From Herbaspirillum sp. LeCh32-8 (GTDB lineage Bacteria; Pseudomonadota; Gammaproteobacteria; Burkholderiales; Burkholderiaceae_D), in NCBI RefSeq assembly GCF_017814915.1, contig NZ_JAGIPZ010000005.1:264582-328581 (forward strand): DNA of 64,000 nt. The letters run 5' to 3'. The notes under the pieces are model-generated. The model saw only the letters and a list, made by a program, of their open reading frames with translations. It searched no databases and was not told the DNA's origin. This document shows, in pieces, positions 28,515 through 38,356 of the stretch (its first letter is position 1; each line of letters begins with the position of its first letter). The position numbers were made by a program, and so were the translations under genes.

Positions 28515-29312
28515 TCAGAGAACCCGGCCCAAGAATTCACGGGTTCTTGCCGATTTGGGATTGGCGATCATTTCGCGAGGATCGCCTGTCTCAACTACAA
28601 CGCCGCCGTCCATGAATACCAGTTGATCAGCGACTTCCCGTGCAAAGCCTATTTCATGGGTCACGATCACCATGGTCATCCCATCGCGAGCCAGGTCTTT
28701 CATCACGCTGAGCACCTCTCCCACTAGTTCTGGGTCAAGAGCCGACGTCGGTTCGTCGAATAACATGACTTTCGGCCGCATTGCCAGCGCTCTGGCGATC
28801 GCGACACGTTGCTGCTGGCCGCCGGACAGATGCCGGGGATAGGCAGATGCCTTGTGGTCGAGGCCGACGCGAGCCAGCAGCTCCATCGCATGCTTTCGCG
28901 CGTGCTGCTTGTTGCCCTTGCGAACTTGAAGAGGAGCTTCGGTGAGGTTCTCCAGCACTGTCATGTGCGGGAACAGATTGAAGTGCTGGAAGACCATGCC
29001 AATGTCGGCCCGACGTTCGCAGATTTGAGCGTCCGAAAGCTCGTACAGCTTGTCGTTTTGGAGTCGATATCCCACGAAATCACCGTCGACCAGCATCAGG
29101 CCATCGTTGATCTTTTCAAGGTGATTGATGCAGCGTAAAAAGGTGCTCTTTCCAGAACCCGACGGACCGATGATGCAGGTGACCGAACCCGCAGCGACGG
29201 ATAGGTTTACACCTTTGAGAACGTCGTTCTGGCCGTAGGATTTTTTGATTCCTTCTGCATGAATCATCGTGGACGGAGAGACGCCATAACGTTCAAAGTG
29301 TCGCAGGTTCAT
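28515..29312 (-). CDS. Polar amino-acid ABC transporter ATP-binding protein (GlnQ/TcyN-like)
   Basis: A 265-residue ATPase. Walker A is GPSGSGKST (49-57), the Q-loop [12 protein letters not shown], signature [15 protein letters not shown], Walker [15 protein letters not shown], and switch His in [12 protein letters not shown] use the ATG at 29,312, preceded by GGGAGA, one base after the permease stop; an extended upstream frame has no family character. It works with the adjacent permease and binding protein. Confidence 0.93.
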   Translation of the reverse strand: MNLRHFERYGVSPSTMIHAEGIKKSYGQNDVLKGVNLSVAAGSVTCIIGPSGSGKSTFLRCINHLEKINDGLMLVDGDFVGYRLQNDKLYELSDAQICERRADIGMVFQHFNLFPHMTVLENLTEAPLQVRKGNKQHARKHAMELLARVGLDHKASAYPRHLSGGQQQRVAIARALAMRPKVMLFDEPTSALDPELVGEVLSVMKDLARDGMTMVIVTHEIGFAREVADQLVFMDGGVVVETGDPREMIANPKSARTREFLGRVL

Positions 29313-29313
29313 C

Positions 29314-30267
29314 TCATTCTCCCTTGTTCGTCTCTGATGCTGCAGCCGGCTTTCCGGCGCCGTCGTATGGTCGTTCATCTCTTGAGTAATAGCGTTCCAG
29401 ATAGCTCTGGCCAAAAGTCATGAGCGACACAACCGCCAGATACCAGAAGGTCACCACCATGAGCAGTGGAATGGTCTCAAATGTTCGCGCGTAGATGGCT
29501 TGTGCTGAGTAAAGAAGATCACTCACGGCGATCGTACTGACCAGCGACGTGGTTTTTAACAAGCTGATTGCTTCGTTTCCAGTGGGGGGGATGATTACGC
29601 GCATGGCTTGCGGAACAATGATTCGGCGAAGCAATAGGCTGGGTTTCATGCCGAGACAGAGGGCTGCCTCTGTTTGGCCGCGATTGACCGATTTGAGGCC
29701 ATTGCGAATGATTTCTGCCATGTAGCCCGACTCCGACAACGAAAGGGCAATGATGGCCGCAGTAAACGGAGTCATCACTTCATTCATATGCACTGAGAAC
29801 ACAGTTCCGACACCAGGTATCCACAGCGTCAGTTGTGGGAAGAGCAATGCCAAGCTGTACCAGAAGATCAGTTGCACCAATGCCGGCGATCCGCGGAACC
29901 ACCATATAAATGCGGCGGCAGGGACCGATAAAAGCCGGCTGGGGGACAGCATCATCAGCGCGACAATCATACCGATCACGCTGGCCAATATCATGACGAC
30001 AACGGTAAGGATGGCCGTTAGTTCCAGGCCTTTAAGAATCATCGGGTGCAACAGATAGCTGGCGAAGACAGGCCATTGGAGATTCGGATTGCCGATAACT
30101 GCCTGCAGTACGAAAGCCATAACCAATACAACCAGGGCCACAGCAATCCATCGGCCAGGATGTCGCAGTGGAACGACGGTGATTTTCGACGCCGCGCCGG
30201 CAGCTTCTTTACTGGATGTCGGACGGGGCATATTTGGCTCGCCAAGTATCTCAAGATTTTTCATCAT
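29314..30267 (-). CDS. Polar amino-acid ABC transporter permease (HisM/TcyL-like)
   Basis: A 317-residue permease with a longer N-terminal tail than usual (about 50 residues before the first helix). The EAA-type cytoplasmic loop [20 protein letters not shown] (about 224-243) and the [17 protein letters not shown] segment are typical of the HAAT family. The start at the second of two ATGs is supported by a GGAG seven bases upstream. One permease is coded, so a homodimer is expected. Confidence 0.9.
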   Translation of the reverse strand: MMKNLEILGEPNMPRPTSSKEAAGAASKITVVPLRHPGRWIAVALVVLVMAFVLQAVIGNPNLQWPVFASYLLHPMILKGLELTAILTVVVMILASVIGMIVALMMLSPSRLLSVPAAAFIWWFRGSPALVQLIFWYSLALLFPQLTLWIPGVGTVFSVHMNEVMTPFTAAIIALSLSESGYMAEIIRNGLKSVNRGQTEAALCLGMKPSLLLRRIIVPQAMRVIIPPTGNEAISLLKTTSLVSTIAVSDLLYSAQAIYARTFETIPLLMVVTFWYLAVVSLMTFGQSYLERYYSRDERPYDGAGKPAAASETNKGE

Positions 30268-30327
30268 TACTAAACTCCACTTCGCAGCCGTTGCCATCAA
30301 CCGTCGTCGGCAGCAACGGCCGACGGG

Positions 30328-31182
30328 TTACTTTTGAATTTGAGACGCGTCGGTGTAGACGATAGCCTTATCGACTGCCGCAAAGCCCATGCCCCACTTG
30401 TTGAGGATGGCCAAATAGGTGCCGTTGTCGATGAGGGCCTGCATCACACCTGCCACCATCTTCGCGGTTTCGGTATCACCTTTGGCGATGATGTGGCCGA
30501 CTGGCTTCACGTTGAAGCCTTCCCCTGTGATCACGAGGCGGCCGTTGCTGACCTTGGAGTAGTAGCCCGCAGCAGTGGAGTCATCGAGATATGCATCGGC
30601 ACGGCGCGAGATGACCGCTTGCACAGTTTCCTGTTGCGACGGATAGATGTCCTTCTTGAATTCGCGCAGTCCGGAGGACTTGCACTCTGCGTTAAGAGTG
30701 TCTGCGGAGAAATCGGCTGCGGTACCGGATTGAACAGCTACGGTGCGACCGCACAGGGCCGTGCGCTTGGCGTAAGTGGCCTTGTTTTCCGGCAAGGTCG
30801 AAACGACCGTACCTTCCTTGATCCATGCGACGAAGTCGACTTGCTGGAGGCGCTCAGCGGTAGCGGTTGCGTTCAGCCATGCAATTTTGATCCGGCCAGC
30901 TTTCAGCGATGGGATCAGCGACGTAAAGGGTGTTTCGTCCACCACCAGAGTGGCGTTCAGCAATTTCGCTGCGGCTTCAGCAAGTTCGATGCTAGGACCA
31001 ACCCGTTTGCCGTTCGAATCCACATAAGCAAACGGCGCGTAGATGGTGCTTGCGATCGTGAATTTCCCGCTCGACTCCACGTACGAGGCTTTGGGGATTG
31101 CCTGCGCGTTCGCACCTTGGGCTGCGATCAGTGCCAAGGCGCCGATTACTGCGATTTCTTTCAGTTGTTTGAACTTCATCAT
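30328..31182 (-). CDS. Amino-acid ABC transporter substrate-binding protein
   Basis: A 284-residue periplasmic protein of SBP family 3. The signal peptide (about 1-27) ends near GANAQA. The mature part has GKFTIASTIYAPFAYVDSNG, typical of amino-acid/opine receptors, and FVAWIKEGTVVSTLPENK. The start is supported by a GGAGCAGAC leader. It heads the operon; with downstream PLP lyases a cystine, cysteine or related amino acid is a plausible ligand. No ligand residue can be fixed from sequence alone. Confidence 0.88.
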   Translation of the reverse strand: MMKFKQLKEIAVIGALALIAAQGANAQAIPKASYVESSGKFTIASTIYAPFAYVDSNGKRVGPSIELAEAAAKLLNATLVVDETPFTSLIPSLKAGRIKIAWLNATATAERLQQVDFVAWIKEGTVVSTLPENKATYAKRTALCGRTVAVQSGTAADFSADTLNAECKSSGLREFKKDIYPSQQETVQAVISRRADAYLDDSTAAGYYSKVSNGRLVITGEGFNVKPVGHIIAKGDTETAKMVAGVMQALIDNGTYLAILNKWGMGFAAVDKAIVYTDASQIQK

Positions 31183-31753
31183 GTCTGCTCCTGTTGTTTT
31201 CATTTGTTTGATGCGCCTGCCGCTTCGTAGCTGGATGAGACGGCACTTGAATGTCTGAAATCGTCAGTGCATAGCACTCCTTTCGGTGGACTTGAAGAGA
31301 AAGAGGCAAGTGAAGCTGGGCGATATTCAAGACGCCGATGTCTGCAGTTGTCTCCGATTTTTATATTTCACTTTTATTGTGGACTTTATACAATTTGACG
31401 ATCTTGTGCAATCGATATGATGACATCACCATAGTCGCAATTTTTTAGATGGCTAGAATTGGCTATAATCCAGCATATTCAGGGATTTGCAAGGAATTTT
31501 GCTGTTGTCTTTTCTAGACGCCGTCGCATTTCGCCTTGCATGCAAAATAGTTTAATCCTAGAATCTGGCCGTCATAAAAAATAATTTGTATAAAATCCTG
31601 AGACGTGTATTGATAGCTATCAATACTGCGATATCGCCTAGCGAGCGAACGCACCAAAAGGAAGATAGGCGCAAAGCCGTCGTCCGCGCGACGACGCATG
31701 CCCATCTTGTCCACTCGCCCTGAATTCAAAGTCAATCAACGAAGGAGTGTTCC
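31183..31753. promoter_or_regulatory. Divergent control region of cluster B with the shared motif
   Basis: A 571-nt AT-rich gap between the importer operon (minus) and ridA (plus). TTTATACAAT is at 31,385-31,394 and TTTGTATAAAATCC at 31,585-31,598. The latter 14-mer is identical to two sites in cluster C. No protein gene is convincing here. A purine-rich ribosome-binding site (GAAGGAG) precedes the ridA GTG. Confidence 0.6.
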
Positions 31754-32212
31754 GTGAACATCAATCAAAAACTCAAAGAGCTAGGCATCCAGTTGCCTGA
31801 CGTGGCTGTGCCAGCCGCTGCATATGTGCCTTATGTGCAAGCAGGAAAGCTGGTTTTCCTATCCGGCCACCTGGCGAAAAAAGATGGCAAGCCTTGGTGT
31901 GGTCAGTTGGGCAAAGACCTGACAACTGCGGATGGAAAAGCGGCAGCTCGTGCAGTGGCGATTGACCTGATGGGAACCCTGCAGGCCGCTGTGGGGGGCG
32001 ACCTGTCCCGGGTTCGCCGCATTGTGAAATTGATGAGTCTGGTTAACAGCACTACTGACTTCACGGAGCAGCACCTTGTCACAAATGGTGCCAGCGAATT
32101 GATCGCCGAAGTGTTTGGCGAGGCCGGCGTGCATGCACGTAGTGCATTTGGTGCCTCTCAGATTCCGCTCGGTGCTTGTGTGGAAATCGAATTGATCGCT
32201 GAAGTCGATTGA
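31754..32212 (+). CDS. RidA-family protein
   Basis: A 152-residue Rid-family protein of the longer subgroup, with GKLVFLSGHLAKKDGKPWCG near residues 33-52 and the C-terminal HARSAFGASQIPLGACVEIE with the family Arg. The start is GTG with GAAGGAG upstream. Rid proteins deaminate reactive enamines such as 2-aminoacrylate; the divergent operon encodes a PatB/MalY-like and, further on, a DcyD-like enzyme that form this intermediate. A role as pathway scavenger is therefore likely, but is inference. Confidence 0.88.
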   Translation: MNINQKLKELGIQLPDVAVPAAAYVPYVQAGKLVFLSGHLAKKDGKPWCGQLGKDLTTADGKAAARAVAIDLMGTLQAAVGGDLSRVRRIVKLMSLVNSTTDFTEQHLVTNGASELIAEVFGEAGVHARSAFGASQIPLGACVEIELIAEVD

Positions 32213-32387
32213 TCCGGCAGTGTGCTTCCGCTGCCAGGTTATAAGGCAGCGCGATTTAGGGAGAAGGCTTTCGACGTGCTTTTCTCGACCTCTCATGAGG
32301 GAGTCGAGTAGCGATCTTCTCAGCTCGGATAGTCGAGATCCGTGCTGCCTTTGCTGAGGAGTGCGGTATGTCTATGTAGGGGACTCA

Positions 32388-32409
32388 CCAGCACTGCTTG
32401 TAGTGCTGG
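32388..32409 (+). terminator. Possible hairpin between ridA and porin
   Basis: CCAGCACT / AGTGCTGG 8-bp stem with 6-nt loop, followed by ATGTTTTG. It may end the ridA transcript or lie in the porin leader. Confidence 0.35.
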
Positions 32410-32450
32410 ATGTTTTGAAATCTTAACGAAACAATCTCAAGGGAGTGAAA

Positions 32451-33479
32451 ATGAAAAAGAAGTTGCTCGCGCTTGCTGCTTTTGGTGTCTTCGCTGGCTC
32501 GGCCAATGCTCAATCCAGCGTGACCATCTACGGTGTGATTGACATGGCTATCCAGCATGAAAATAACGGGCGTGCCTCCAAAGTGGCTCTGGATAGTGGT
32601 GGTTGGTATGGCTCGCGTATTGGCTTCAAGGGTACAGAAGATCTGGGTGGCGGCTTGAAGGCCAACTTCCAGCTGGAAAGTGGTTTTAATGCCGATGATG
32701 GTGGTATGGGCTCCAGCGGAGTTCTGTTCAACCGTCTGTCGTGGGTCGGCCTGTCGGGCGCCTTTGGCTCGCTGAACGTTGGTCGCCAGTATGCTCCGAT
32801 CTTCCTGGTTGCTGATAACGTGGATCCGTTCGATGCCGGCATGACGGGCGGCCGTGCTGGTGTGAGCACCTATAGTGGTGGCATGCTGAGCATCTTTGGC
32901 ACTTCCTTCCGTACCAGCAACACGGTGAATTACACCACCAACAATCTCAGCGGCTTCAAGGGTTCGCTGGCATACACCTTCGGTGAGGCCGCAGGCAGCA
33001 CCACTGCCAATCGTGCCATTGGGCTGTCGGGGGCCTACGAAAATGGCCCAGTTTATGTGGGCGCGGCGCTTCAGCGCACAAACGATGTCAATGGCCGCGT
33101 TGCCAGCAAGGAGTTGTTCATCGGCGGCACCTATGACTTCCACGTGGTCAAAGCACACTTGGGCTACCAGAAGAACACCAGTGATTCGAACGTCACCACT
33201 CCTCTGAACAATAAGGGCTGGATGGTGGGTGCAACCGTTCCGCTGCTGGGTGGCAATGTCCTGGCCTCTTACATTCGCTCCACCGACAACACCGTAGCGA
33301 CGGCCAATAAGGGTTCGCAGTGGGCGCTGGGCTATACCTACGACATCTCCAAACGCACTACGCTGTATACCTCGTACTCGCGCAACACGAACGATGCCAA
33401 TGCCAATATCGGCGGTTTAGCTGCCGCAAACGGCCTGACCGACAGCTTGTTCAACGTCGGTGTTCGCCATAAGTTCTAA
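32451..33479 (+). CDS. Gram-negative porin (beta-proteobacterial type)
   Basis: An outer-membrane trimeric porin (342 residues). The signal peptide (MKKKLLALAAFGVFAGSANA) is cut before QSSVTIYGVID, the usual start of beta-proteobacterial porins. The loop/strand pattern includes GSRIGFKGTEDLGGGLKA and FNRLSWVGL, and the chain ends in the aromatic terminus VGVRHKF required for Bam assembly. ATG is preceded by GGGAG. It probably admits substrates to the nearby importers. Confidence 0.93.
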   Translation: MKKKLLALAAFGVFAGSANAQSSVTIYGVIDMAIQHENNGRASKVALDSGGWYGSRIGFKGTEDLGGGLKANFQLESGFNADDGGMGSSGVLFNRLSWVGLSGAFGSLNVGRQYAPIFLVADNVDPFDAGMTGGRAGVSTYSGGMLSIFGTSFRTSNTVNYTTNNLSGFKGSLAYTFGEAAGSTTANRAIGLSGAYENGPVYVGAALQRTNDVNGRVASKELFIGGTYDFHVVKAHLGYQKNTSDSNVTTPLNNKGWMVGATVPLLGGNVLASYIRSTDNTVATANKGSQWALGYTYDISKRTTLYTSYSRNTNDANANIGGLAAANGLTDSLFNVGVRHKF

Positions 33480-33493
33480 CGATATCGGCAATC

Positions 33494-33565
33494 GCGCCGG
33501 CATCCAGCCGGCGCGAGCCAATTAAAAAAACGCCTCATCGACATCTGCGGTCGATGAGGCGTTTT
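33494..33565. terminator. Porin double-hairpin terminator
   Basis: First hairpin GCGCCGGC / GCCGGCGC (33,494-33,514), then a perfect 16-bp stem (33,527-33,542 with 33,550-33,565) with A-run before and TTTT after. The second is a strong intrinsic terminator, usable in both directions. Confidence 0.85.
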
Positions 33566-33662
33566 ACTAACGGCGTATGTGAACTGAAGCCCCAATTTCT
33601 ATTGAATTCAGAGGGCGGCAGTTCGAGATCAACTCTGTGCACAAATAAAAAAGAGGAACAAG

Positions 33663-35228
33663 TTGAAATACTCAGATATGAAAATTGGAACGCGCTTGTC
33701 CCTGACATTTGCTCTTGTGCTGCTTCTGTTGTGCGCCATGGCCTTGGCTGGATGGAGCTCTCTTGCCGCCAACAATAAGAGAATAAAGACGATCGTTGAA
33801 GAGAACAACGCAAAGATTGCCGCGGCAAATGCTATGCGAGGACTGCTGGATCAAGAGGTCCGTTCATTGCGAAACCTCATTCTCTATGCCGATCCCGAGA
33901 GCCGTCGCTCGGAAAGTGAGGCGATCTTGAAGGCGCGCAAGAAATACGATGAAACGTTCTCCAGGCTTCAATCTTTGATTTCAACTGACGCGGAGAAGGC
34001 GTTGAGTGAATTGATCGAAGGTGATAGGAGTAGGACGAGGCCAACGTTTGAGAATGTGAGCTTTTTTGCCGAAGTTTCCAACGAAAAAGAAGCAGTTGCC
34101 TATCTTCAGTCAGCAGTACAGACTCAGCAAAATATTTGGTTTGGCGACATACAAGGCATGATTGATCTGCAAGAAAAGCAGAACCAGCAAAGCATCGCTG
34201 AGATGAATCACGATTACCGAGTTTCTGTGAAAATCCTGATCTGTCTCACTATAGTGGCAACCACAATTGGAGCTGTTTCCGCTTGGTACGTAACACGCAG
34301 TATTGTCGTTCCTCTAAAGAGAGCGGTCGAAGTCGCCCAGCTAGTCGCAGGTGGTGATTTGACTAGCGAAGTCGTTTCTTGGAGGAGGGACGAGGCTGGA
34401 GTGCTAATAACTGCACTCAGCACGATGAACGACAATTTGGCCGCGATTGTGAATGACGTTAGATCGGGAACCGATACTGTTGCAACTGCATCTAGCCAGA
34501 TTGCGAGTGGAAACTTGGAGCTGTCGTCTAGGACAGAAGAGCAAGCAAGCTCATTGGAGGAAACTGCTGCCGCGCTGGAGGAGCTAACCTCGACTGTCGG
34601 CCAGAACGCCGAGAACGCAAGGGAGGCCAGTTCTTTGGCTCAAAAGGCGTCTGAGATCGCCATCAAAGGGGGGAGCGTTGTGGGCGATGTAATCGAACGG
34701 ATGGCGGGAATTAACGAGTCGTCAAGACGGATTGTTGACATCATTTCCGTGATCGATGGCATCGCCTTTCAGACAAATATCCTCGCTCTCAATGCTGCCG
34801 TGGAGGCCGCTCGTGCTGGCGAACAGGGACGCGGTTTCGCTGTCGTAGCGTCTGAGGTTCGATCCTTGGCACAACGCTCTGCATCAGCTGCGAAGGAGAT
34901 TAAATCGCTAATCGATGATTCCGTCCTCAAGGTAGAGGATGGCAGCGCACTCGTTGCCCAAGCAGGCACGACTATGGAAGAAGTGGTTGTCAGTGTTCAA
35001 CGAGTGACCAATATTGTTCAGGAAATCAGTGTGGCAATCCTGGAGCAGACAGAAGGTATTGGTCAGATCAATCTTGCCATGGCGCAGATGGATCATGTGA
35101 CCCAGCAGAATACTGCGCTCGTAGAAGAGGCGGCAGCAGCGGCCGGAACTCTCAAGGAGCAAGCAGGGACACTTCTTAATGTTGTTGGCTTCTTTAAAAT
35201 TAAAGGCAACGATGGGTTGTCGCCTTAG
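33663..35228 (+). CDS. Methyl-accepting chemotaxis protein
   Basis: A 521-residue chemoreceptor: short N-terminal cytoplasmic part, TM1 (about 13-32), a periplasmic four-helix-bundle ligand domain (about 33-187), TM2 (about 188-210), HAMP (about 211-263) and a long signalling domain. The hairpin tip has [20 protein letters not shown] and [19 protein letters not shown]. It ends without an NWETF pentapeptide. The start is TTG with GAGGAA upstream; an ATG five codons later is possible. It sits beside importers, so it may sense an imported compound. Confidence 0.9.
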   Translation: MKYSDMKIGTRLSLTFALVLLLLCAMALAGWSSLAANNKRIKTIVEENNAKIAAANAMRGLLDQEVRSLRNLILYADPESRRSESEAILKARKKYDETFSRLQSLISTDAEKALSELIEGDRSRTRPTFENVSFFAEVSNEKEAVAYLQSAVQTQQNIWFGDIQGMIDLQEKQNQQSIAEMNHDYRVSVKILICLTIVATTIGAVSAWYVTRSIVVPLKRAVEVAQLVAGGDLTSEVVSWRRDEAGVLITALSTMNDNLAAIVNDVRSGTDTVATASSQIASGNLELSSRTEEQASSLEETAAALEELTSTVGQNAENAREASSLAQKASEIAIKGGSVVGDVIERMAGINESSRRIVDIISVIDGIAFQTNILALNAAVEAARAGEQGRGFAVVASEVRSLAQRSASAAKEIKSLIDDSVLKVEDGSALVAQAGTTMEEVVVSVQRVTNIVQEISVAILEQTEGIGQINLAMAQMDHVTQQNTALVEEAAAAAGTLKEQAGTLLNVVGFFKIKGNDGLSP

Positions 35229-35289
35229 TCTAAGACGGCAGGCGACGATGTAGGTTTGGAGCGACCACTGTTTTAGTCAAAGGCAATCG

Positions 35290-35317
35290 AAAAAATGCCC
35301 CTCCTTTGGAGGGGCAT
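35290..35317 (-). terminator. Terminator of the lyase-dctA operon
   Basis: A 10-bp perfect stem ATGCCCCTCC / GGAGGGGCAT with three-base loop. On the minus strand it continues into six T, so it ends dctA; it may also help to end the chemoreceptor transcript. Confidence 0.8.
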
Positions 35318-35391
35318 TCATTGTTCACCAATACTCGCCGGCAAGAGGTCAGATGTTGTTGAGTCTTCTTGCGGCTCAGTACGCTTAGAAC

Positions 35392-36801
35392 CTATCGCCT
35401 TGCCCCTTCGAGCAAAGTCTTATGCTCAACCGCCGCTACCTGTGCGTCTGTCCGCTGAGTTGAAATGCCATCATCGAACATCTCATCGGCCATAGCTGTA
35501 TCTGGGAAGCGTTCTGGATACAGGTGGCGCTCCGCAACCTTGGCGTCATAGGTGCCGGCCCACTTGGCCACCACCACGGTCGCCACGCTGTTGCCGATCG
35601 TGTTGCAGGTGGCAATGGCCATCGACATGAAGCGATAGACACCGAAGATCACCGCCAGGCCTTCGATCGGCAGCATGCCGGTTGAGGTCACTGTCGCCGC
35701 GAACACCACGAACGAGCCTCCCGATACCGTGGCTGCGCCCTTGGAGGTCAGCAACATCAGCAGCAGGATGCCGATCTGGTGGTCGAACGAGAGCGGCACA
35801 CCATAAGCATGCGAGATGAACATCACGCCCATGGCCATGAAGATCGATGTGCCATCCAGGTTGAAGGCATAGCCGGTCGGCAGCACCAGGCCCACCGTCT
35901 GTTTGCCGCAGCCCAGGCGCTCCAGCTTGATCAGCAGGCGCGGCAAGGCGCTTTCCGACGACGCCGTGCCCAGCACGATGAAGATCTCATCCTTGATGTA
36001 GCGCAGGAAGCGCCACAGGCTGAAGCCGCTCAGGCGCGCCACTGCGCCCAGCACCACCACCAGGAACAGGATCACCACGCCGTAGAAGCTCAGCACCAGC
36101 TGCGTCAATGCAATCAGCACTGCCGTGCCGCTGCTACCCACGGAGTAGGCCACCGCGCCGAAGGTGCCGATCGGCGCCAGCTTCATGACCAGGTTGATGA
36201 AGGAGAACAGGATCTCGGAAATCTGGTCCAGCCCTTCATTGATCTTCACGCGCTTGCGCTCGGGAATGGCCAGGATACCAATGCCGGTCATGACCGCCAG
36301 CACCACCACCTGCAGCAGCTCGCCCTTGGTGAAGGCGCCGATGAAGTTATCCGGCACGATGTGGTGCAGGAACTCCAGGAAGCCTTGCGGTGCCGCTTTG
36401 GCCGCCATTACCGGCAACGCCGCGCCACCGGCGACGGCCGCCATGCCCTCGCCGATCTGCAGCACGTTGCCCGCCACCAGGCCCAGGATAAGGGCGAAGG
36501 TGGAGATCACTTCAAAGTAGACGATCGAACGCCAGCCGACGCGGCCCGCGCTTTTGACGTCGCCCGCGGACGCGATGCCGTGGACGATGGTCAAAAACAC
36601 CAGCGGCGCCACCCCGCATTTGATGAGCGACAGGAACATGTCGCCCAGCGTTTTTAGCTGCGTCGAAAACTTAGGAAAGAGAAAGCCCACCGCGATCCCC
36701 AACACCAGCGAGAGCAGCACTTGCATGCCCAGCTTGCGGTACCAGGGAATTTTCTTCGGGGGAGCGATGATGTCGTCGTTGCGATCTTGTTGTGTGTTCA
36801 T
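35392..36801 (-). CDS. dctA: Dicarboxylate/cation symporter, DctA/GltP family
   Basis: A 469-residue inner-membrane carrier of the DAACS family, importing C4-dicarboxylates or acidic amino acids with Na+ or H+. The signature is GLVLPTGYAFNLDGTSIFMA (residues near 300-319), preceded by the serine-rich GTASSESALPRL. It lies 23 nt after the lyase gene on the same strand, so uptake and a fumarate-yielding or carboxylate-forming reaction are linked. DctA and GltP cannot be firmly separated by eye. Confidence 0.88.
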   Translation of the reverse strand: MNTQQDRNDDIIAPPKKIPWYRKLGMQVLLSLVLGIAVGFLFPKFSTQLKTLGDMFLSLIKCGVAPLVFLTIVHGIASAGDVKSAGRVGWRSIVYFEVISTFALILGLVAGNVLQIGEGMAAVAGGAALPVMAAKAAPQGFLEFLHHIVPDNFIGAFTKGELLQVVVLAVMTGIGILAIPERKRVKINEGLDQISEILFSFINLVMKLAPIGTFGAVAYSVGSSGTAVLIALTQLVLSFYGVVILFLVVVLGAVARLSGFSLWRFLRYIKDEIFIVLGTASSESALPRLLIKLERLGCGKQTVGLVLPTGYAFNLDGTSIFMAMGVMFISHAYGVPLSFDHQIGILLLMLLTSKGAATVSGGSFVVFAATVTSTGMLPIEGLAVIFGVYRFMSMAIATCNTIGNSVATVVVAKWAGTYDAKVAERHLYPERFPDTAMADEMFDDGISTQRTDAQVAAVEHKTLLEGARR

Positions 36802-36824
36802 GGTTGTCTCTCCTCGCTCGCCGA

Positions 36825-38192
36825 TCAGTTGTTGGCCGACAGTGCGATCGCCCGATCCACCATCTGCGGCGCCAGGCCGAGATAGTTGGCCGGATCAGTC
36901 ATGCGGTCGATGGCGGCGCGGTCGAAATGCTCGGTCACGGCCGGCAAGGCAGCCAGTGCTTCGGCCAGCGTGCCACCCTTCTCATTGACGGTGCGGCAGG
37001 CGTCGTACACCACATCGTGCGCCTGCTGGCGGCCGATGTACGGCGCCATGCCCATCATCACCGCTTCGGCCACGATCAGGCCGCGGCTGATGCCGAGGTT
37101 GCGCTTCATCTGGTCGGTGTCGACGATCAAACCACCCAATGCAAACTTGGCCTGGTGCAACGCACCGGCGGAGAGGATGAAGCTTTCCGGAATCGCGATC
37201 CATTCGGCATGCCACGGGCCGGTGGCGCGTTCGAAGTCCTGCACCATGGCATCGACCATCAGGCCGGCATGCTGGCGCACGGCCTTGGAGGCGGCCAGCA
37301 TTAGTTCACTGGAGATCGGGTTGCGCTTTTGCGGCATGGTGCTGCTGGCGCCGCGGCCCTTCACGAAGGGCTCATACACTTCGGCGAATTCGGTCGACGC
37401 CATGATCATGATGTCCAGCGCGATCTTGCCCAGCGAACCGGTCACCAGCGCCAGCAGGTTGATGGCTTCAGCAAAGCCGTCGCGCGCCACGTGCCAGGTC
37501 GTCGCGGGTACGCCCAGGCCCAGCTCTTCGGCCAGTGCCTTCTGCACTTTAAAGCCCTTCTCGCCGATCGAGGCCAGCGTACCGGCGGCGCCGGCGAATT
37601 CCACCACGGCCACGCGCGGACGCAGTTGCGCCAGGCGCTCCTGATGGCGGTCGAACATGGCCAGCCAGATCGCGACTTTGTAGCCGAAGGTCACCGGCAG
37701 CGCCTGCTGCAAGTGTGTGCGACCGGCCATCGGCGTGTCGCGGTGCTTCACCGCCAGGTCAGCCAGGATCTTGCGCAGCGCGCGGATGTCGCCGTCGATG
37801 ATGTCCAGAGCATCGCGCACTTGCAGCGCCACGGCGGTGTCCATGATGTCTTGCGTGGTGGCACCCCAGTGCACGTAACGGCCGGCGTCGCCGCACATGG
37901 CGACCAGCTGGTGCACCAGCGGCAGGATCGGGTAGCCGACGATGTCGGTCTCGTGGCGCATGTGGTCGAAGTCGATGCGTTCGATCTTCGATTCACGGGC
38001 AATCGCGTCGGCGGCATCCGCCGGGATCACGCCGACGCGCGCTTCGGCCTTGGCCAACGCGACTTCGACGTCGATGTAACGCTGGATCAGGGAGTGGTCG
38101 GAAAAGATGTTGCGCATGGCGGCGGTGCCGAATGCGTCGCGGTACAGAATGGAATCGACGACGGTGCTCGCCGCCGGGATGAAGCCGGACAT
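36825..38192 (-). CDS. PcaB/PurB-family lyase (aspartase/fumarase superfamily)
   Basis: A 455-residue member of the aspartase/fumarase superfamily. Signature SSTMPQKRNP (the mobile serine loop) lies near residues 283-292, and conserved HWGATTQDIMDT (about 108-119) and AGRTHLQQALPVTFGYK are present. Close families are 3-carboxy-cis,cis-muconate cycloisomerase (PcaB) and adenylosuccinate-lyase-like enzymes. An accessory copy with dctA suggests a catabolic role rather than purine synthesis. It heads an operon whose control region holds two palindromes beside a HutC-type regulator. Confidence 0.85.
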   Translation of the reverse strand: MSGFIPAASTVVDSILYRDAFGTAAMRNIFSDHSLIQRYIDVEVALAKAEARVGVIPADAADAIARESKIERIDFDHMRHETDIVGYPILPLVHQLVAMCGDAGRYVHWGATTQDIMDTAVALQVRDALDIIDGDIRALRKILADLAVKHRDTPMAGRTHLQQALPVTFGYKVAIWLAMFDRHQERLAQLRPRVAVVEFAGAAGTLASIGEKGFKVQKALAEELGLGVPATTWHVARDGFAEAINLLALVTGSLGKIALDIMIMASTEFAEVYEPFVKGRGASSTMPQKRNPISSELMLAASKAVRQHAGLMVDAMVQDFERATGPWHAEWIAIPESFILSAGALHQAKFALGGLIVDTDQMKRNLGISRGLIVAEAVMMGMAPYIGRQQAHDVVYDACRTVNEKGGTLAEALAALPAVTEHFDRAAIDRMTDPANYLGLAPQMVDRAIALSANN

Positions 38193-38267
38193 GATGTCTC
38201 CTCTTGATTGCTTGATAAGCCGGTCTGCGCCGATGTTGGCGCGATAACTGAACTAACCGGCAACTTA

Positions 38268-38307
38268 ATATGTTCGAACATATTTAATTTAATATGTCCG
38301 AACATAT
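38268..38307. promoter_or_regulatory. Twin palindromic operators
   Basis: ATATGTTCGAACATAT (38,268-38,283, perfect palindrome) and ATATGTCCGAACATAT (38,292-38,307, one mismatch) are spaced 24 nt centre to centre. They lie between the lyase-dctA operon and the divergent GntR/HutC gene, and so are likely to be its binding sites. Confidence 0.75.
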
Positions 38308-38356
38308 AAGGCAAGTTTTATTTCGGCGTACAATCGCGACATAACAAATTAACGCC

